Source: a bacterium
GTDB taxonomy: Bacteria; Planctomycetota; UBA1135; UBA2386
Length of the DNA: 64,000 nucleotides
Reading direction: 5' to 3'
NCBI GenBank assembly: GCA_030432695.1
Contig: JAUILN010000001.1
Coordinates: 124,001-188,000, forward strand
This document shows, in pieces, positions 46,907 to 55,479 of this stretch; positions within the stretch are counted from its first letter, which is position 1; each line of letters starts with the position of its first letter. The position numbers were made by a program, and so were the translations under genes. The notes under the pieces were generated by a model, which made no database searches, was not told the DNA's origin, and was given only the letters and a program-made list of their open reading frames with translations.

Positions 46907-47791
46907 ATGAGTGATGTACAGACGGTCGGGAGCGTCCTCGACGCGACACGTAGGTGGTTCCAGGGGCGCGGGGTCGAGTCTCCGCGACGTTCGATCGAGC
47001 TCCTGCTGCAGCACGTGCTCGGCGTCGATCGGCTGCGACTCTACCTCGACCTCGAACGACCGCTTTCCACCGGGGAGCGGGATCGGCTGCGCGCGCTGGT
47101 AGCGCGCCGTGGCCAGCACGAGCCGGTCGCCTACCTCCTCGGGAGCTGGGAGTTCCACGGCCACGAGTTGGAGGTCGGTCCCGGCGTGCTGGTTCCACGC
47201 CCCGAGACCGAGGAACTCGCCGAGGCCGCGCTCGCGGTGCTGTCTGCGGAATTCGACGGAGCCGATCTCCGCGCTGTCGACCTCGGGACCGGCAGTGGTG
47301 CCCTGGCGATTGCACTGGCGATGGCGCGACCGCGCCTGCACGTGGTCGCGGTGGAGCGGGAGGTCGACGCCCTCGGCTTCGCGGTCCGCAACGTGGAGCG
47401 CCACGGCCTGCGAGATCGGGTGGTCCTCCGCCAGGGGTCGTGGTGGGACGCGCTGGCCGCTGACGATGGGCCGTTCGACCTCGTGGTGACGAATCCCCCC
47501 TATGTCGATCCCTCCCGTCCGGAGTTGGTCGCCGACGACGTGAGGCGCTTCGAGCCCGGGCCGGCGCTCTGGACGCCACCCGGCGAGCCGGGAGCGTGCT
47601 ACGTCGCGATCGCCGCCGGCTTGGCGGCGTGGTTGAAACCGGGTGGCTTCGTGCTCGCGGAGACCGGCGAAGGGGCCGTCGAGGCATCTCGCGAGGCGTT
47701 CGTGGCATGCGGACTGCTCGGTCGCGTCGAAGTCCTCGACGACCTGGCAGGGCGGCCGCGCATCCTACGCGCTCGGCGACGCGACAGCTGA
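46907..47791 (+). CDS. prmC: Release factor glutamine N5-methyltransferase
   Basis: A 294-residue protein. The N-terminal helical bundle is followed by the methyltransferase domain: DLGTGSG at 125-131 and the NPPY catalytic motif at 196-199. HEPVAYLLGSWEFHGHEL is the conserved HemK-family segment. It methylates the Gln of GGQ in RF1/RF2. It lies one gene downstream of prfA. Confidence 0.95.
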   Translation: MSDVQTVGSVLDATRRWFQGRGVESPRRSIELLLQHVLGVDRLRLYLDLERPLSTGERDRLRALVARRGQHEPVAYLLGSWEFHGHELEVGPGVLVPRPETEELAEAALAVLSAEFDGADLRAVDLGTGSGALAIALAMARPRLHVVAVEREVDALGFAVRNVERHGLRDRVVLRQGSWWDALAADDGPFDLVVTNPPYVDPSRPELVADDVRRFEPGPALWTPPGEPGACYVAIAAGLAAWLKPGGFVLAETGEGAVEASREAFVACGLLGRVEVLDDLAGRPRILRARRRDS

Positions 47792-47809
47792 CCGTCGTCG
47801 GTCAGTCGC
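47781..47809. terminator. Hairpin shared by convergent prmC and PilZ genes
   Basis: CTGACC-GTCGTC-GGTCAG forms the core, with GCGA/TCGC outside it and a 3-base bulge. The core contains the prmC stop TGA and the complement of the PilZ-gene stop, as at 13.4 kb. A bidirectional terminator is likely. Confidence 0.55.
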
Positions 47810-48215
47810 CTTGATCGAGCGCTGCCGCGTTGGCGACCACGAATGCACCGAGCGCGGCCCTGGTCTCCGGCGCCATCTCGGTGAAGTAGACCGCCACCTC
47901 GTAGGTGGGCGGGTTCTGTCCGCGGAGCTTGGCGCAGCGCACCACCGCGCCGTCGACCTCGTGGCTGCGCTCGTCCCCCGGCAGGCTCAGCGACATGTGC
48001 ACGAGCGTCATCTCGTTGAGCGGCTCAGGGTGGTAGCAACAGAGGCCACTGATCGACAGGTCGCGTAGCCGCGCTGGGGCCTTCGCGGTGTCGGTGACCC
48101 CGGCCTTGGGGCTCTGGCCGATGTGGATCGAGAAGTCCGCCGGGGCTCGCGGGGCGCGCCGTCGCTCGGTCGTCCGGCCACCGGACGAACTGCCCTGTTG
48201 CGTATCGCTGGTCAT
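47802..48215 (-). CDS. PilZ-like domain protein
   Basis: A 137-residue protein from the ATG at 48215. A disordered start (MTSDTQQGSSSGGRTTERRRAPR) contains an Arg cluster like the RxxxR c-di-GMP contact of PilZ domains. The rest has the beta-barrel pattern: DLSISGLCCYHPEPL corresponds to the DxSxxG motif, and VHMSLSLPGDERSHEVDGAVVRC follows. PilZ proteins bind cyclic di-GMP. It shares its upstream region with divergent ssb. Confidence 0.75.
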   Translation of the reverse strand: MTSDTQQGSSSGGRTTERRRAPRAPADFSIHIGQSPKAGVTDTAKAPARLRDLSISGLCCYHPEPLNEMTLVHMSLSLPGDERSHEVDGAVVRCAKLRGQNPPTYEVAVYFTEMAPETRAALGAFVVANAAALDQGD

Positions 48216-48407
48216 GCGAAGCGGCAGGATACCGGTCGCTGTCGATCGGGTCGATGGCGCGTCGCGGCCCAGCGCCGGCTCCCGGTGGGATTCGGCAGGG
48301 ACCCGGATAGCATCAGCGGTTTGCGCGGAGCGGTGGGCGACCGCGACCGCGCCGTCTCTCGGGTCCGGAATCGACCGGACCCCGCCGCTGTCCGGAATCA
48401 GAGCTCC

Positions 48408-48854
48408 ATGGCGAACTTCAACAAGGTCATCCTCCTCGGCAACCTCACCCGCGACCCGGAACTCCGCTACACCCAGAGTGGCATGGCGGTGGCCAAGCTC
48501 GGTATGGCCGTCAATCGCAAGTACACGGCCGGCGGCGAACAGCGCGAGAGCACCACGTTCGTCGACATGACGGCATGGGGGCGGCAGGCCGAGGTCCTCA
48601 ACGAGTACTGCAAGAAGGGGCGCCCGCTGTTCGTCGAAGGCCGACTCGAGTACTCGGAATGGGAGGGTCAGGACGGCAACAAGCGGAACAAGCTCGAAGT
48701 CGTGATCGAGAACTTCCAGTTCGTCGGCGGCCGCGCGGACGCCGAGGGTGGCGGTGGCGGTGGCGGTGGCGGCAGCCGGGGCCGCGGCGGTCGTTCGCAG
48801 GGCGGCGGCGGCGCGGAGAGCGGCGCCGAAAACTTCGACGACGTGCCCTTCTGA
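48408..48854 (+). CDS. ssb: Single-stranded DNA-binding protein
   Basis: A 148-residue protein from the ATG at 48408. The OB-fold is complete (NKVILLGNLTRDPELRYTQSG, TTFVDMTAWGRQAEVLNEY, LFVEGRLEYSEW). A Gly-rich linker and the acidic partner-binding tip DDVPF end the protein. SSB coats ssDNA in replication and repair. No rpsF or rpsR flank it here. Confidence 0.96.
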   Translation: MANFNKVILLGNLTRDPELRYTQSGMAVAKLGMAVNRKYTAGGEQRESTTFVDMTAWGRQAEVLNEYCKKGRPLFVEGRLEYSEWEGQDGNKRNKLEVVIENFQFVGGRADAEGGGGGGGGGSRGRGGRSQGGGGAESGAENFDDVPF

Positions 48855-49007
48855 ACCGCGGTGCGTCGCGCTGTCGACATCCGCATCGGGGGATTCCCCA
48901 GGCGCTGTCCCGCGATGAGACTGCGGTGAGGTGTGTGCGCCGTCGAATGCGTCAAGTTCGACGGAAGCTCGACCGAAATCCGGGGGGGACCGCATCCGGC
49001 GGTCCCG

Positions 49008-49826
49008 ATGCAGCCCATGGAATCGGTGCAAGAGCTGAAGCAGGCCCTGTCGGCGCGCGCGCGCACGGCGTCGATCGAGGAACTGCGTGACCAGGGACGC
49101 CGCCGCGTCCGGGTCATCCGCGCGGAACAGATCGCGGGGATGGTCGACGAGGCGGTGCGACGTGCCCTGGAGAGCAGTGAGCACCTCACCGAGGAGAAGA
49201 TCGCCGAGATCTCCGAACGGAGCCGCGACGAGCTGCGGTCCCTGGTCGCCGAGCGTCAACGCGAGGCGCAGGAAGCCCTGAGTGTTCGCGAACTGCTCGG
49301 CAGGACCAAGGCCGAACTCGGCGACCTGCAGGTCGAACACTCGGCGGTGCTGGAGCAGCTGGACGCTGCTCGGCAGCGCATCGAGGAGCTGGAGAACCAG
49401 CTCCAGGAGGCGCCGGCGGCCTCGGCCGCGGACGCGCTGCCGCCGGGCATCGACCTCGGTCAGATGATGGCCGAACTCGGTCGCCTCAAAGCACTGGTGG
49501 AGACCGGAGTCGGCGCGCAGGTGCCGCAGGCCCAGCCGCCTCAGGCCCCGCAGTCCGCTGCGCCGATGCCCGACATGGCCGGCCAGATGGCCGCGGCACT
49601 CGAGGGGTTCGCCAAGTCGATGGACGATCGGCTGGAGAAGCTCGGCCGGAAGATGGGCATCAGCAGTGCGGTCGAGGCGGGACCGGTCAAGCTCGACGCG
49701 CTGTTCAACGACCTCGACAACACCGAGGTCGAGAGCAACCTGGACACGCTCGAGGTCAAGGCCACCAAGACCGGAGGGATCGCCGCCAACCTGGCGAGGC
49801 TGAAGAAGCTCAAGGGTGGCGGCTGA
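49008..49826 (+). CDS. Coiled-coil protein preceding the actin-like ATPase
   Basis: About 272 residues from the ATG at 49008 (ATG 49017 or GTG 48933 are alternatives). A helical N-terminus (ESVQELKQALSARARTASI) leads to a coiled coil at about 60-150 (SERSRDELRSLVAERQREAQ, HSAVLEQLDAARQRIEELEN). A Pro/Gln/Ala-rich linker follows, then a small domain (KLDALFNDLDNTEVE; GGIAANLARLKKLKGGG). No enzyme motif is present. It ends 59 bp before the actin-like gene, so the two are probably an operon. It may be a filament partner or adaptor, by inference. Confidence 0.6.
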   Translation: MQPMESVQELKQALSARARTASIEELRDQGRRRVRVIRAEQIAGMVDEAVRRALESSEHLTEEKIAEISERSRDELRSLVAERQREAQEALSVRELLGRTKAELGDLQVEHSAVLEQLDAARQRIEELENQLQEAPAASAADALPPGIDLGQMMAELGRLKALVETGVGAQVPQAQPPQAPQSAAPMPDMAGQMAAALEGFAKSMDDRLEKLGRKMGISSAVEAGPVKLDALFNDLDNTEVESNLDTLEVKATKTGGIAANLARLKKLKGGG

Positions 49827-49885
49827 GGGACGTGGAGCAACAGCGCCGGCCCGGCAGGCTCGGGCGCGGGCACGGGGAACACGAC

Positions 49886-50953
49886 ATGACTCACGACGAC
49901 AGCATGAACACCAACGAACCGATGGACACCGGGGCGCAGAGCCCTGTCTCCGAGGCGCAGACCGACATCGCTCTCGGCAAGGGGCTGGACCTCGGCACGG
50001 CGAACATCGCCGCTGCGGTGCAGAACGACGAGGGCGGGATCACCGTCAACGTGGAACGCAACGCGTTCCTCGACATCGGCGACGACGTCTACAGCAAGAA
50101 CATGCTGACCAAGCTGAAGGTGCCCTACGTGGTGCACAACGGCAAGGTCATCGTGCTCGGCGAGGCGGCCTTCGAACTGGCCAACGTGTTCGGCAAGAAC
50201 ACGCGGCGGCCGATGCAGGACGGTCTGATCAGCCCCGGTGAGGTCGATGCGCTGCCGATCATGAAGATGATCGTCAGCAAGGTGCTCGGTGAGCCGGCGC
50301 AGCCCGGCGAGAACTGCTACTTCTCGGTGCCGGCGGAGTCGCTCGACATCGACAACAACGTGGTCTACCACGAGGGCCTGTTCTCGGGCCTGATCAGCAA
50401 GATGGGCTACACCGCCCGCGCGCTGAACGAGGCCCACGCGGTGATCTTCGCCGAGCTGGCCGAGGCCGACTTCACGGGCATCGGCCTGTCGTTCGGTGGC
50501 GGCATGGCGAACGCCTGCGTCGCCTACAAGTCGATCCCCTGCGTGTCGTTCTCGGTGGCCCGCGGTGGTGACTGGATCGACCGCAACGTCTCGCAGGTGC
50601 TGGGCGTCAAGCAGAGCAAGGCGACCTACATCAAGGAGCGCGGCATCGATATCCGCGATCCGAAGAACCGCGAGGAGGAAGCGGTCGCGATCTACTACCG
50701 CAACCTGATCAGCTACGTGCTGCAGAACATCAAGTCGCGGTTCGAGGCCGGCCAGAACATGCCAACCTTCAACGACGCGATCGACATCGCCTGCGCCGGC
50801 GGCACCTCGATGGTCGGCGGCTTCATCGAGGTGTTCCGCGACGAGTTCGCGAAGATCGACTTCCCGATCCCGGTCGGCCGGATCTTCCGCGCCGAGGACG
50901 CGCTGACTGCGGTGGCCAAGGGCTGCCTGGTCGCCGCCGCGATCGGCGAGTGA
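49886..50953 (+). CDS. Actin/Hsp70-superfamily ATPase (MreB/FtsA/ParM-like), uncharacterised subgroup
   Basis: A 355-residue protein from the ATG at 49886, with GGGGAA upstream. It has the actin-fold nucleotide motifs: phosphate 1 KGLDLGTANIAAAV (32-45), phosphate 2 GIGLSFGGGMANA (198-210) and the adenosine motif CAGGTSMVGGF (303-313). The connecting segments differ from MreB, FtsA, ParM and Hsp70. A 30-residue acidic, Asn/Thr-rich leader precedes the fold. I infer a filament-forming cytoskeletal ATPase. Neither mreC/mreD nor ftsZ is adjacent. The upstream coiled-coil gene is its probable partner. Confidence 0.75.
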   Translation: MTHDDSMNTNEPMDTGAQSPVSEAQTDIALGKGLDLGTANIAAAVQNDEGGITVNVERNAFLDIGDDVYSKNMLTKLKVPYVVHNGKVIVLGEAAFELANVFGKNTRRPMQDGLISPGEVDALPIMKMIVSKVLGEPAQPGENCYFSVPAESLDIDNNVVYHEGLFSGLISKMGYTARALNEAHAVIFAELAEADFTGIGLSFGGGMANACVAYKSIPCVSFSVARGGDWIDRNVSQVLGVKQSKATYIKERGIDIRDPKNREEEAVAIYYRNLISYVLQNIKSRFEAGQNMPTFNDAIDIACAGGTSMVGGFIEVFRDEFAKIDFPIPVGRIFRAEDALTAVAKGCLVAAAIGE

Positions 50954-50997
50954 GCCTGGAACGCAATCCGGGCGCGGTGCTCCGTCGCCCTCCGAAC

Positions 50998-51027
50998 AGC
51001 CCGGTGCCGTCTTCGCGGCAGCGGGCT
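50998..51027. terminator. Terminator hairpin between actin-like gene and amidase gene
   Basis: AGCCCG-G-TGCCG-TCTTCG-CGGCA-G-CGGGCT folds into a 6+5-bp stem with a UUCG-type loop, followed by GCTTTC. It lies between two convergent genes and should serve the plus-strand transcript. Confidence 0.7.
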
Positions 51028-51046
51028 GCTTTCGTTCCGGGCCGGC

Positions 51047-54000
51047 TCAGCGGATCGTGATCCGCACCCAGGGCAGCACCCGGCCCAGCGTCGGCGGCGA
51101 GTCCTGGGCCAGCGTGAAGCCGCTGAAGTAGAGCGGCAGGCCGAGGAGCAGCGGGGTCGGCGGGGCCACGAAGCTGGCGGTCGCGCGGCCCTGGCCGTCG
51201 AGTCGGCCGATGAAGTTGCGGAACACCGGGCTGGTCGGGTCGAGCGAGGCCACGAACAGCGCGTCGGCCTCCAGCGGCAGGATGCCTCCGCCGGGCAGTG
51301 GGGTGACCGGATCGGTGCGCAGCGAGCAGGCCAGCACGTAGGTCCTGTTGGCGTCGAGCGGGGCCTCGATGCGCAGCGGCGCGCTGGCGCCGAGGGCTAC
51401 GGTCTCGGGCGCATCGAGCAGGCGCGGAGCCAGCAGGAACCGAAGTGCACGGTTCATCAGGAACGCCCGGTCGCCGGCGTCACGCACGGTCTCCAGGGGG
51501 AAGCCCAGGTACACCACTCGCGACGTGCCGTCGTCGCGCTCGATTGCAGCACCCTGCACGTTCGCGGTGGCGTACTCGAGGACGACTCGCGAGTTGCCGT
51601 CGGTGGCGGACAGCACGTCCGGGTAGTCGACGTCGTAGGTGCCGGCCGAGCCGTCGTCGAACGACGCCGTGCCGAGCCCCGCGAAGCGCTCGCCGGCGAC
51701 CTCGCGGAACGAGTAGGTCCCGGCGTCGTCGCGGACGTAGGTCGCGCCGAGCACGTTGCGGTGGAAGTCGCGGTCGGTGGCGCTGCCCCGTGCATCGAGG
51801 TCCCAACCGATCTCGCTGCCGCTCACCAGGAGCCTGCCGCCACCGGCGAGATAAGAACGGACCAGGGTCTGCTCCAGCGAGTCGAAGCTCTCGTCGCCGG
51901 TGCTCTCCTCGCCGCAGGCCCAGTCGACCGCACGGTAGCTCGCGAGCGGCGCGAATCCGAAGCGCACCGCGTCCTTGCTGGCCGCGTCGAAGGCCAGCGA
52001 GAAGTCGCCGGCGTCGCGGATCGCCGCGGCGTGGCGGGGCAGGTAGTCGAAGGTGTTGTCGGGCGTCTTGACGCTCCGATCGAGACGCTCGAAGCCCTGC
52101 ACCAGGAGCACATCCGCGGGCCCGTTGCGGTGGGAGGTGCCGGCGACCAGCACCTCGGTCGGGAACGAACGCCCGCTCTGGTTGAGTGCGCGGACCCGGA
52201 AGCTCAGCACGGTCCCGGCCGGCAGGGGACCGGTGCTCCACGTCTGTCCGTTGGTGCGCCCCACCTCGGTGAACGACTTGCCGTCCGGCGCCTGCTCGAT
52301 CGCGTATTCAGTGGCCGACGACGTGCCGAGCCAGGCCAGCCGGAGGCCGCGTGCGCCGTCCTGGATCACGCGGAAGCCGCGCGGCGGCTCGGGGGGGAAG
52401 ACCGCGTTGAGATCGAAGTAGCGCAGCACGCCACGGGCGTAGGCGCGCGCGGCGATGCGGCGGAACTCCGGATCGTGGAGCGCCTGGTGATCGCGCGAAC
52501 CGGCAGTGTCGTGGAAGGCCAATTCGACCAACACGCCGGGCATGCTGCTGAGCAGTCGGACCTCGCCGAAGTTGGCCTGCTTGACGCCACGGTCGACCCA
52601 GGTCGCGTCGTACTCCGCCCGGACGTCGGCGACGATCTGACTCTGGATCCGGTTCGCCAGGGTCGACGAGCCCGCAGTCGCGCCACCGTTGTAGATGAAC
52701 GAGTCGGTACCCGTGCCGCCGCCCGCGTTGGTGTGCAACGAGACGAAGGCGTCGGCGCCGCGCCACTCGGCGAACCGCGGCCGGCAGGTCACGTCGTCGC
52801 CGTTGTCCTCGCCGCTCGACAGCGAGTTCCACACCGACGCCGGCGCTCCGGCGAACTGCGCGTAGTAGCGCGAGCACTCCAGCCAGCGGGAACGACCGCT
52901 GGTGCCGTTGCCGCGGGCGATCGAGCCGAAGCCGGCGCCGATCCGGATGGTGTCGGCGATCACCACCTTGCCGGGGTCGTTGGACTCGTTGCTCAGCGTC
53001 ACCCGCGCGGTGTCACCCGCGCGGAACCAGTACTCGCCGAGGAAAGTCCAGGTCGAGTCGTCGCCACGCTGGTCGATCGTGACCACCTCCTCGCCTCCGG
53101 CGTGGCGGATCGTGTAACGCGCGTCGTTGGCGCGGTTGCTGCCGGCGCGATACCAGGCGTAGACCGGGTAGCGGCCGTCCTCGAGGATCACCACCTGCCA
53201 GGTCGCGCTCGTCCCGCCCGCCGGGCTCGTCTGCACGTAGCGGTAGGTGCCGCCATTGAAGCCTGCGCTCCCCGAGGTCGACCAGGAACCGGACTCGCTG
53301 TAGACGCCACCGCCGGCGTCATTGTCGAGCACGTGCACGCGGTCGACGAAGCCCCGCTCGCGGCAGGACACGACCCGTGCTCCCATGTTCTCCAAGTACG
53401 GGATCAGGTAGCGGAACGCGATCTCGGCGGTGTGGATGTCCTCGGTCAGCCCGTCGATCTGCCCGCGCTGGGTGGTCCAGCCTAGCGTGCTGTGCCAGTA
53501 GTAGCCGTGGCCGGGAGAGACAGCGATCGTGCGGCCGCTGAGAGCTCCCTGCACGCTGCTCTGCAAGACCCGCGGGCCGCCCGCGCTGTCCGTCGAGACC
53601 TCTCCCGCCTGCCGCGGATCGGGTCCCACGCCGGCGCGGAACAGCAGCTCGGGAAGCGGGCGGAGGGCGCCGTCGAGGTCCTCGACGAACAGATCCACTG
53701 CGCCGACCGCGGGATCGTTCGCGAACACCGTCTTGGCGAGCTGCTCGACGGCTAGTTCGAGCTGCTCGGCTCGGCGGAGCAGCAGCAGGAAGCGCTTGCC
53801 GAGGTGGAGTTGGACGCGCAGGACTCCGGCGTCGTCGCGGTGGCGCACGACGTCCAGCAGTGGGACGTCGGTGGGCAGCGCCGTCGACCAGCCGGCGCGG
53901 AGCTGGCTGGCATCGGGGCCTTCGAGTACTCGCTCCACGAGCGTCGAGAGAGCGCCTCCGGGTACGGGCACTGCCGCGGGCTGGCCGTCCCTCAGGAGAA

Positions 54001-54094
54001 GCGCGTGTTGGGCCAGGGCCTGGGAGGCGGCGCACAGGGCGCCGAGCACGAGAGAGGCGCGGAGCAGGGCAGCGGTCGTTCGAGGCGTCGTCAT
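51047..54094 (-). CDS. Secreted N-acetylmuramoyl-L-alanine amidase with inserted golvesin-like domain
   Basis: A 1015-residue protein from the ATG at 54094 with a signal peptide (ALCAASQALAQ). The Amidase_3 zinc fold is split: IAVSPGHGYYW (first His ligand) and DIHTAEIAFRYLIPYLE lie before an insertion, and FVSLHTNAG plus GVLVELAFHD after it. The ~130-residue insertion (VYSESGSWSTSGSAGFNGG; YPVYAWYRAGSNR; VVIADTIRIG) looks like a golvesin/xanthan-lyase beta domain. A fibronectin-type segment, a ThuA-like/other region and a lineage-typical beta module (LLLGLPLYFSGFTLAQ) follow. It would cleave the peptide stem from MurNAc outside the cell. Confidence 0.8.
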   Translation of the reverse strand: MTTPRTTAALLRASLVLGALCAASQALAQHALLLRDGQPAAVPVPGGALSTLVERVLEGPDASQLRAGWSTALPTDVPLLDVVRHRDDAGVLRVQLHLGKRFLLLLRRAEQLELAVEQLAKTVFANDPAVGAVDLFVEDLDGALRPLPELLFRAGVGPDPRQAGEVSTDSAGGPRVLQSSVQGALSGRTIAVSPGHGYYWHSTLGWTTQRGQIDGLTEDIHTAEIAFRYLIPYLENMGARVVSCRERGFVDRVHVLDNDAGGGVYSESGSWSTSGSAGFNGGTYRYVQTSPAGGTSATWQVVILEDGRYPVYAWYRAGSNRANDARYTIRHAGGEEVVTIDQRGDDSTWTFLGEYWFRAGDTARVTLSNESNDPGKVVIADTIRIGAGFGSIARGNGTSGRSRWLECSRYYAQFAGAPASVWNSLSSGEDNGDDVTCRPRFAEWRGADAFVSLHTNAGGGTGTDSFIYNGGATAGSSTLANRIQSQIVADVRAEYDATWVDRGVKQANFGEVRLLSSMPGVLVELAFHDTAGSRDHQALHDPEFRRIAARAYARGVLRYFDLNAVFPPEPPRGFRVIQDGARGLRLAWLGTSSATEYAIEQAPDGKSFTEVGRTNGQTWSTGPLPAGTVLSFRVRALNQSGRSFPTEVLVAGTSHRNGPADVLLVQGFERLDRSVKTPDNTFDYLPRHAAAIRDAGDFSLAFDAASKDAVRFGFAPLASYRAVDWACGEESTGDESFDSLEQTLVRSYLAGGGRLLVSGSEIGWDLDARGSATDRDFHRNVLGATYVRDDAGTYSFREVAGERFAGLGTASFDDGSAGTYDVDYPDVLSATDGNSRVVLEYATANVQGAAIERDDGTSRVVYLGFPLETVRDAGDRAFLMNRALRFLLAPRLLDAPETVALGASAPLRIEAPLDANRTYVLACSLRTDPVTPLPGGGILPLEADALFVASLDPTSPVFRNFIGRLDGQGRATASFVAPPTPLLLGLPLYFSGFTLAQDSPPTLGRVLPWVRITIR

Positions 54095-54327
54095 GAGTTC
54101 GACGGTGCAGTCTAGCCGATCGAGGAGGCCTCCGACGCCACCGCGCCGTGCGGCGTAACGTGGCACGGGCCGCGCGGGCGCGGGCGCGAGGCGCGCGTCG
54201 TGCGCGCCGAGCCGCTCCCGGGTCGATCCTCAGCTGGACCGACTGGCTGCCTGGGCCGACGCGCTCGGTCGCGGCCAGGCGGTAGACCGCGATCCGCCGG
54301 GCCGAACGCGCCCTTGGCGCGGCGCGT

Positions 54328-55479
54328 CTACGCGCCGGCGAGCCGATCGAGATCGGCGCGGCTCGCGTTCCTGTCTATCGCCGTGCGGAGTGCGTCGGAG
54401 CCGGCGAGGATGTCGATGGGCATCAGTCGGTCTTCGTACTCGTAAGGCGGCGAGCGCCACGCGAAGTGGTCGGGAGCGAGGCGTCGCACCGCGGCGAGCA
54501 ACGCCAGGGTGGTGCGGTACGAGCGGAACCGTCGCGGGTTGGTCGGATGGATGAACACGCCGCCGCAGGAGGCGCCGACGAACTTGTGGAAGGTCGGTTC
54601 GAAGCGGATCGGCCGGTAGACCGCGTGTTCGCAGGCGCCGAGTTCGCGCATCGTCGCCGCGAGCTCGTGGCCGTCGAGCCAGGGTGCGCCGCAGATCTCG
54701 AACGGAGTCGTGGTGCCGCGACCCTCGCTGAGGTTGGTGCCTTCCAGCAACACCTGGCCGGGGTAGACCAGCACGCCTTCGAAGCGTGGCAGGTTCGGCG
54801 AGGTCGGCACCCAGGACCGGCCGAGATCCGACCAGAGCGTGTCCGGCGTGACCTCGGCCGCGACCGGGTCGACGTGCAGCTCCACGTCGAGGCCGAGGTG
54901 CGCGACGATCCAGCGCGCGAAGTCGCCCACGGTCCTCGCATGGCGCATCGGGATCGGCGCGAGTCCGACGAAGCTGCGGTAGGCGGGCTCGAGGAGCGGG
55001 CCTTCGACGACCGCCGTGCCCAGCGGGTTGGGGCGGTCGAGGACCAGCACCGGGATGCCGCGCTCGGCGCAGGCTTCCAGGCAGTGCTGCAGGGTCCAGA
55101 TGTAGGTGTAGACGCGGGTGCCGACGTCCTGCAGGTCGACCACCAGGAGGTCGAGCTGCTCCAGCATCGCCGGCGTCGGCTTGCGGGTCTCCGAGTAGAG
55201 GCTGAAGACCGGCACGCCGAGCTGCGGATCGCGACCGTGGCCGGTCTCGATCATGTTGTCCTGCTGCTCGCTCCACAGGCCGTGCTGCGGTCCGAACAAC
55301 GCGGCGAGACGCGCGCCGCAGCGCTCGTGCAGGATCTCCTGGACCGGCCGGAAGCGGTGGTCGAGCGAGGCCTGGTTGCAGAGCAGGCCGAAGCGGCGCG
55401 CGCTGTCGAGGGGGTGGGGGAGTGGTCCGCCGGCGGAGATCCGGTCGAGGGCGGTGATCAGGGCGGGGAGGGCGCTCAT
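54328..55479 (-). CDS. DUF1343 / NamZ-family exo-N-acetylmuramidase-like protein, no signal peptide
   Basis: A 383-residue GH171-type protein. NamZ releases terminal MurNAc from peptidoglycan disaccharides. Family motifs are FSLYSETRKPTPAMLEQLD, VVDLQDVGTRVYTYIWTL and VLDRPNPLG. The nucleophile-region motif normally written PEHG reads GPQHG here, i.e. Glu to Gln at a residue proposed as catalytic (from memory of the family). No signal peptide is seen, so it may act on imported disaccharides. Its start overlaps the upstream NamZ stop as ATGA. Confidence 0.85.
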   Translation of the reverse strand: MSALPALITALDRISAGGPLPHPLDSARRFGLLCNQASLDHRFRPVQEILHERCGARLAALFGPQHGLWSEQQDNMIETGHGRDPQLGVPVFSLYSETRKPTPAMLEQLDLLVVDLQDVGTRVYTYIWTLQHCLEACAERGIPVLVLDRPNPLGTAVVEGPLLEPAYRSFVGLAPIPMRHARTVGDFARWIVAHLGLDVELHVDPVAAEVTPDTLWSDLGRSWVPTSPNLPRFEGVLVYPGQVLLEGTNLSEGRGTTTPFEICGAPWLDGHELAATMRELGACEHAVYRPIRFEPTFHKFVGASCGGVFIHPTNPRRFRSYRTTLALLAAVRRLAPDHFAWRSPPYEYEDRLMPIDILAGSDALRTAIDRNASRADLDRLAGA

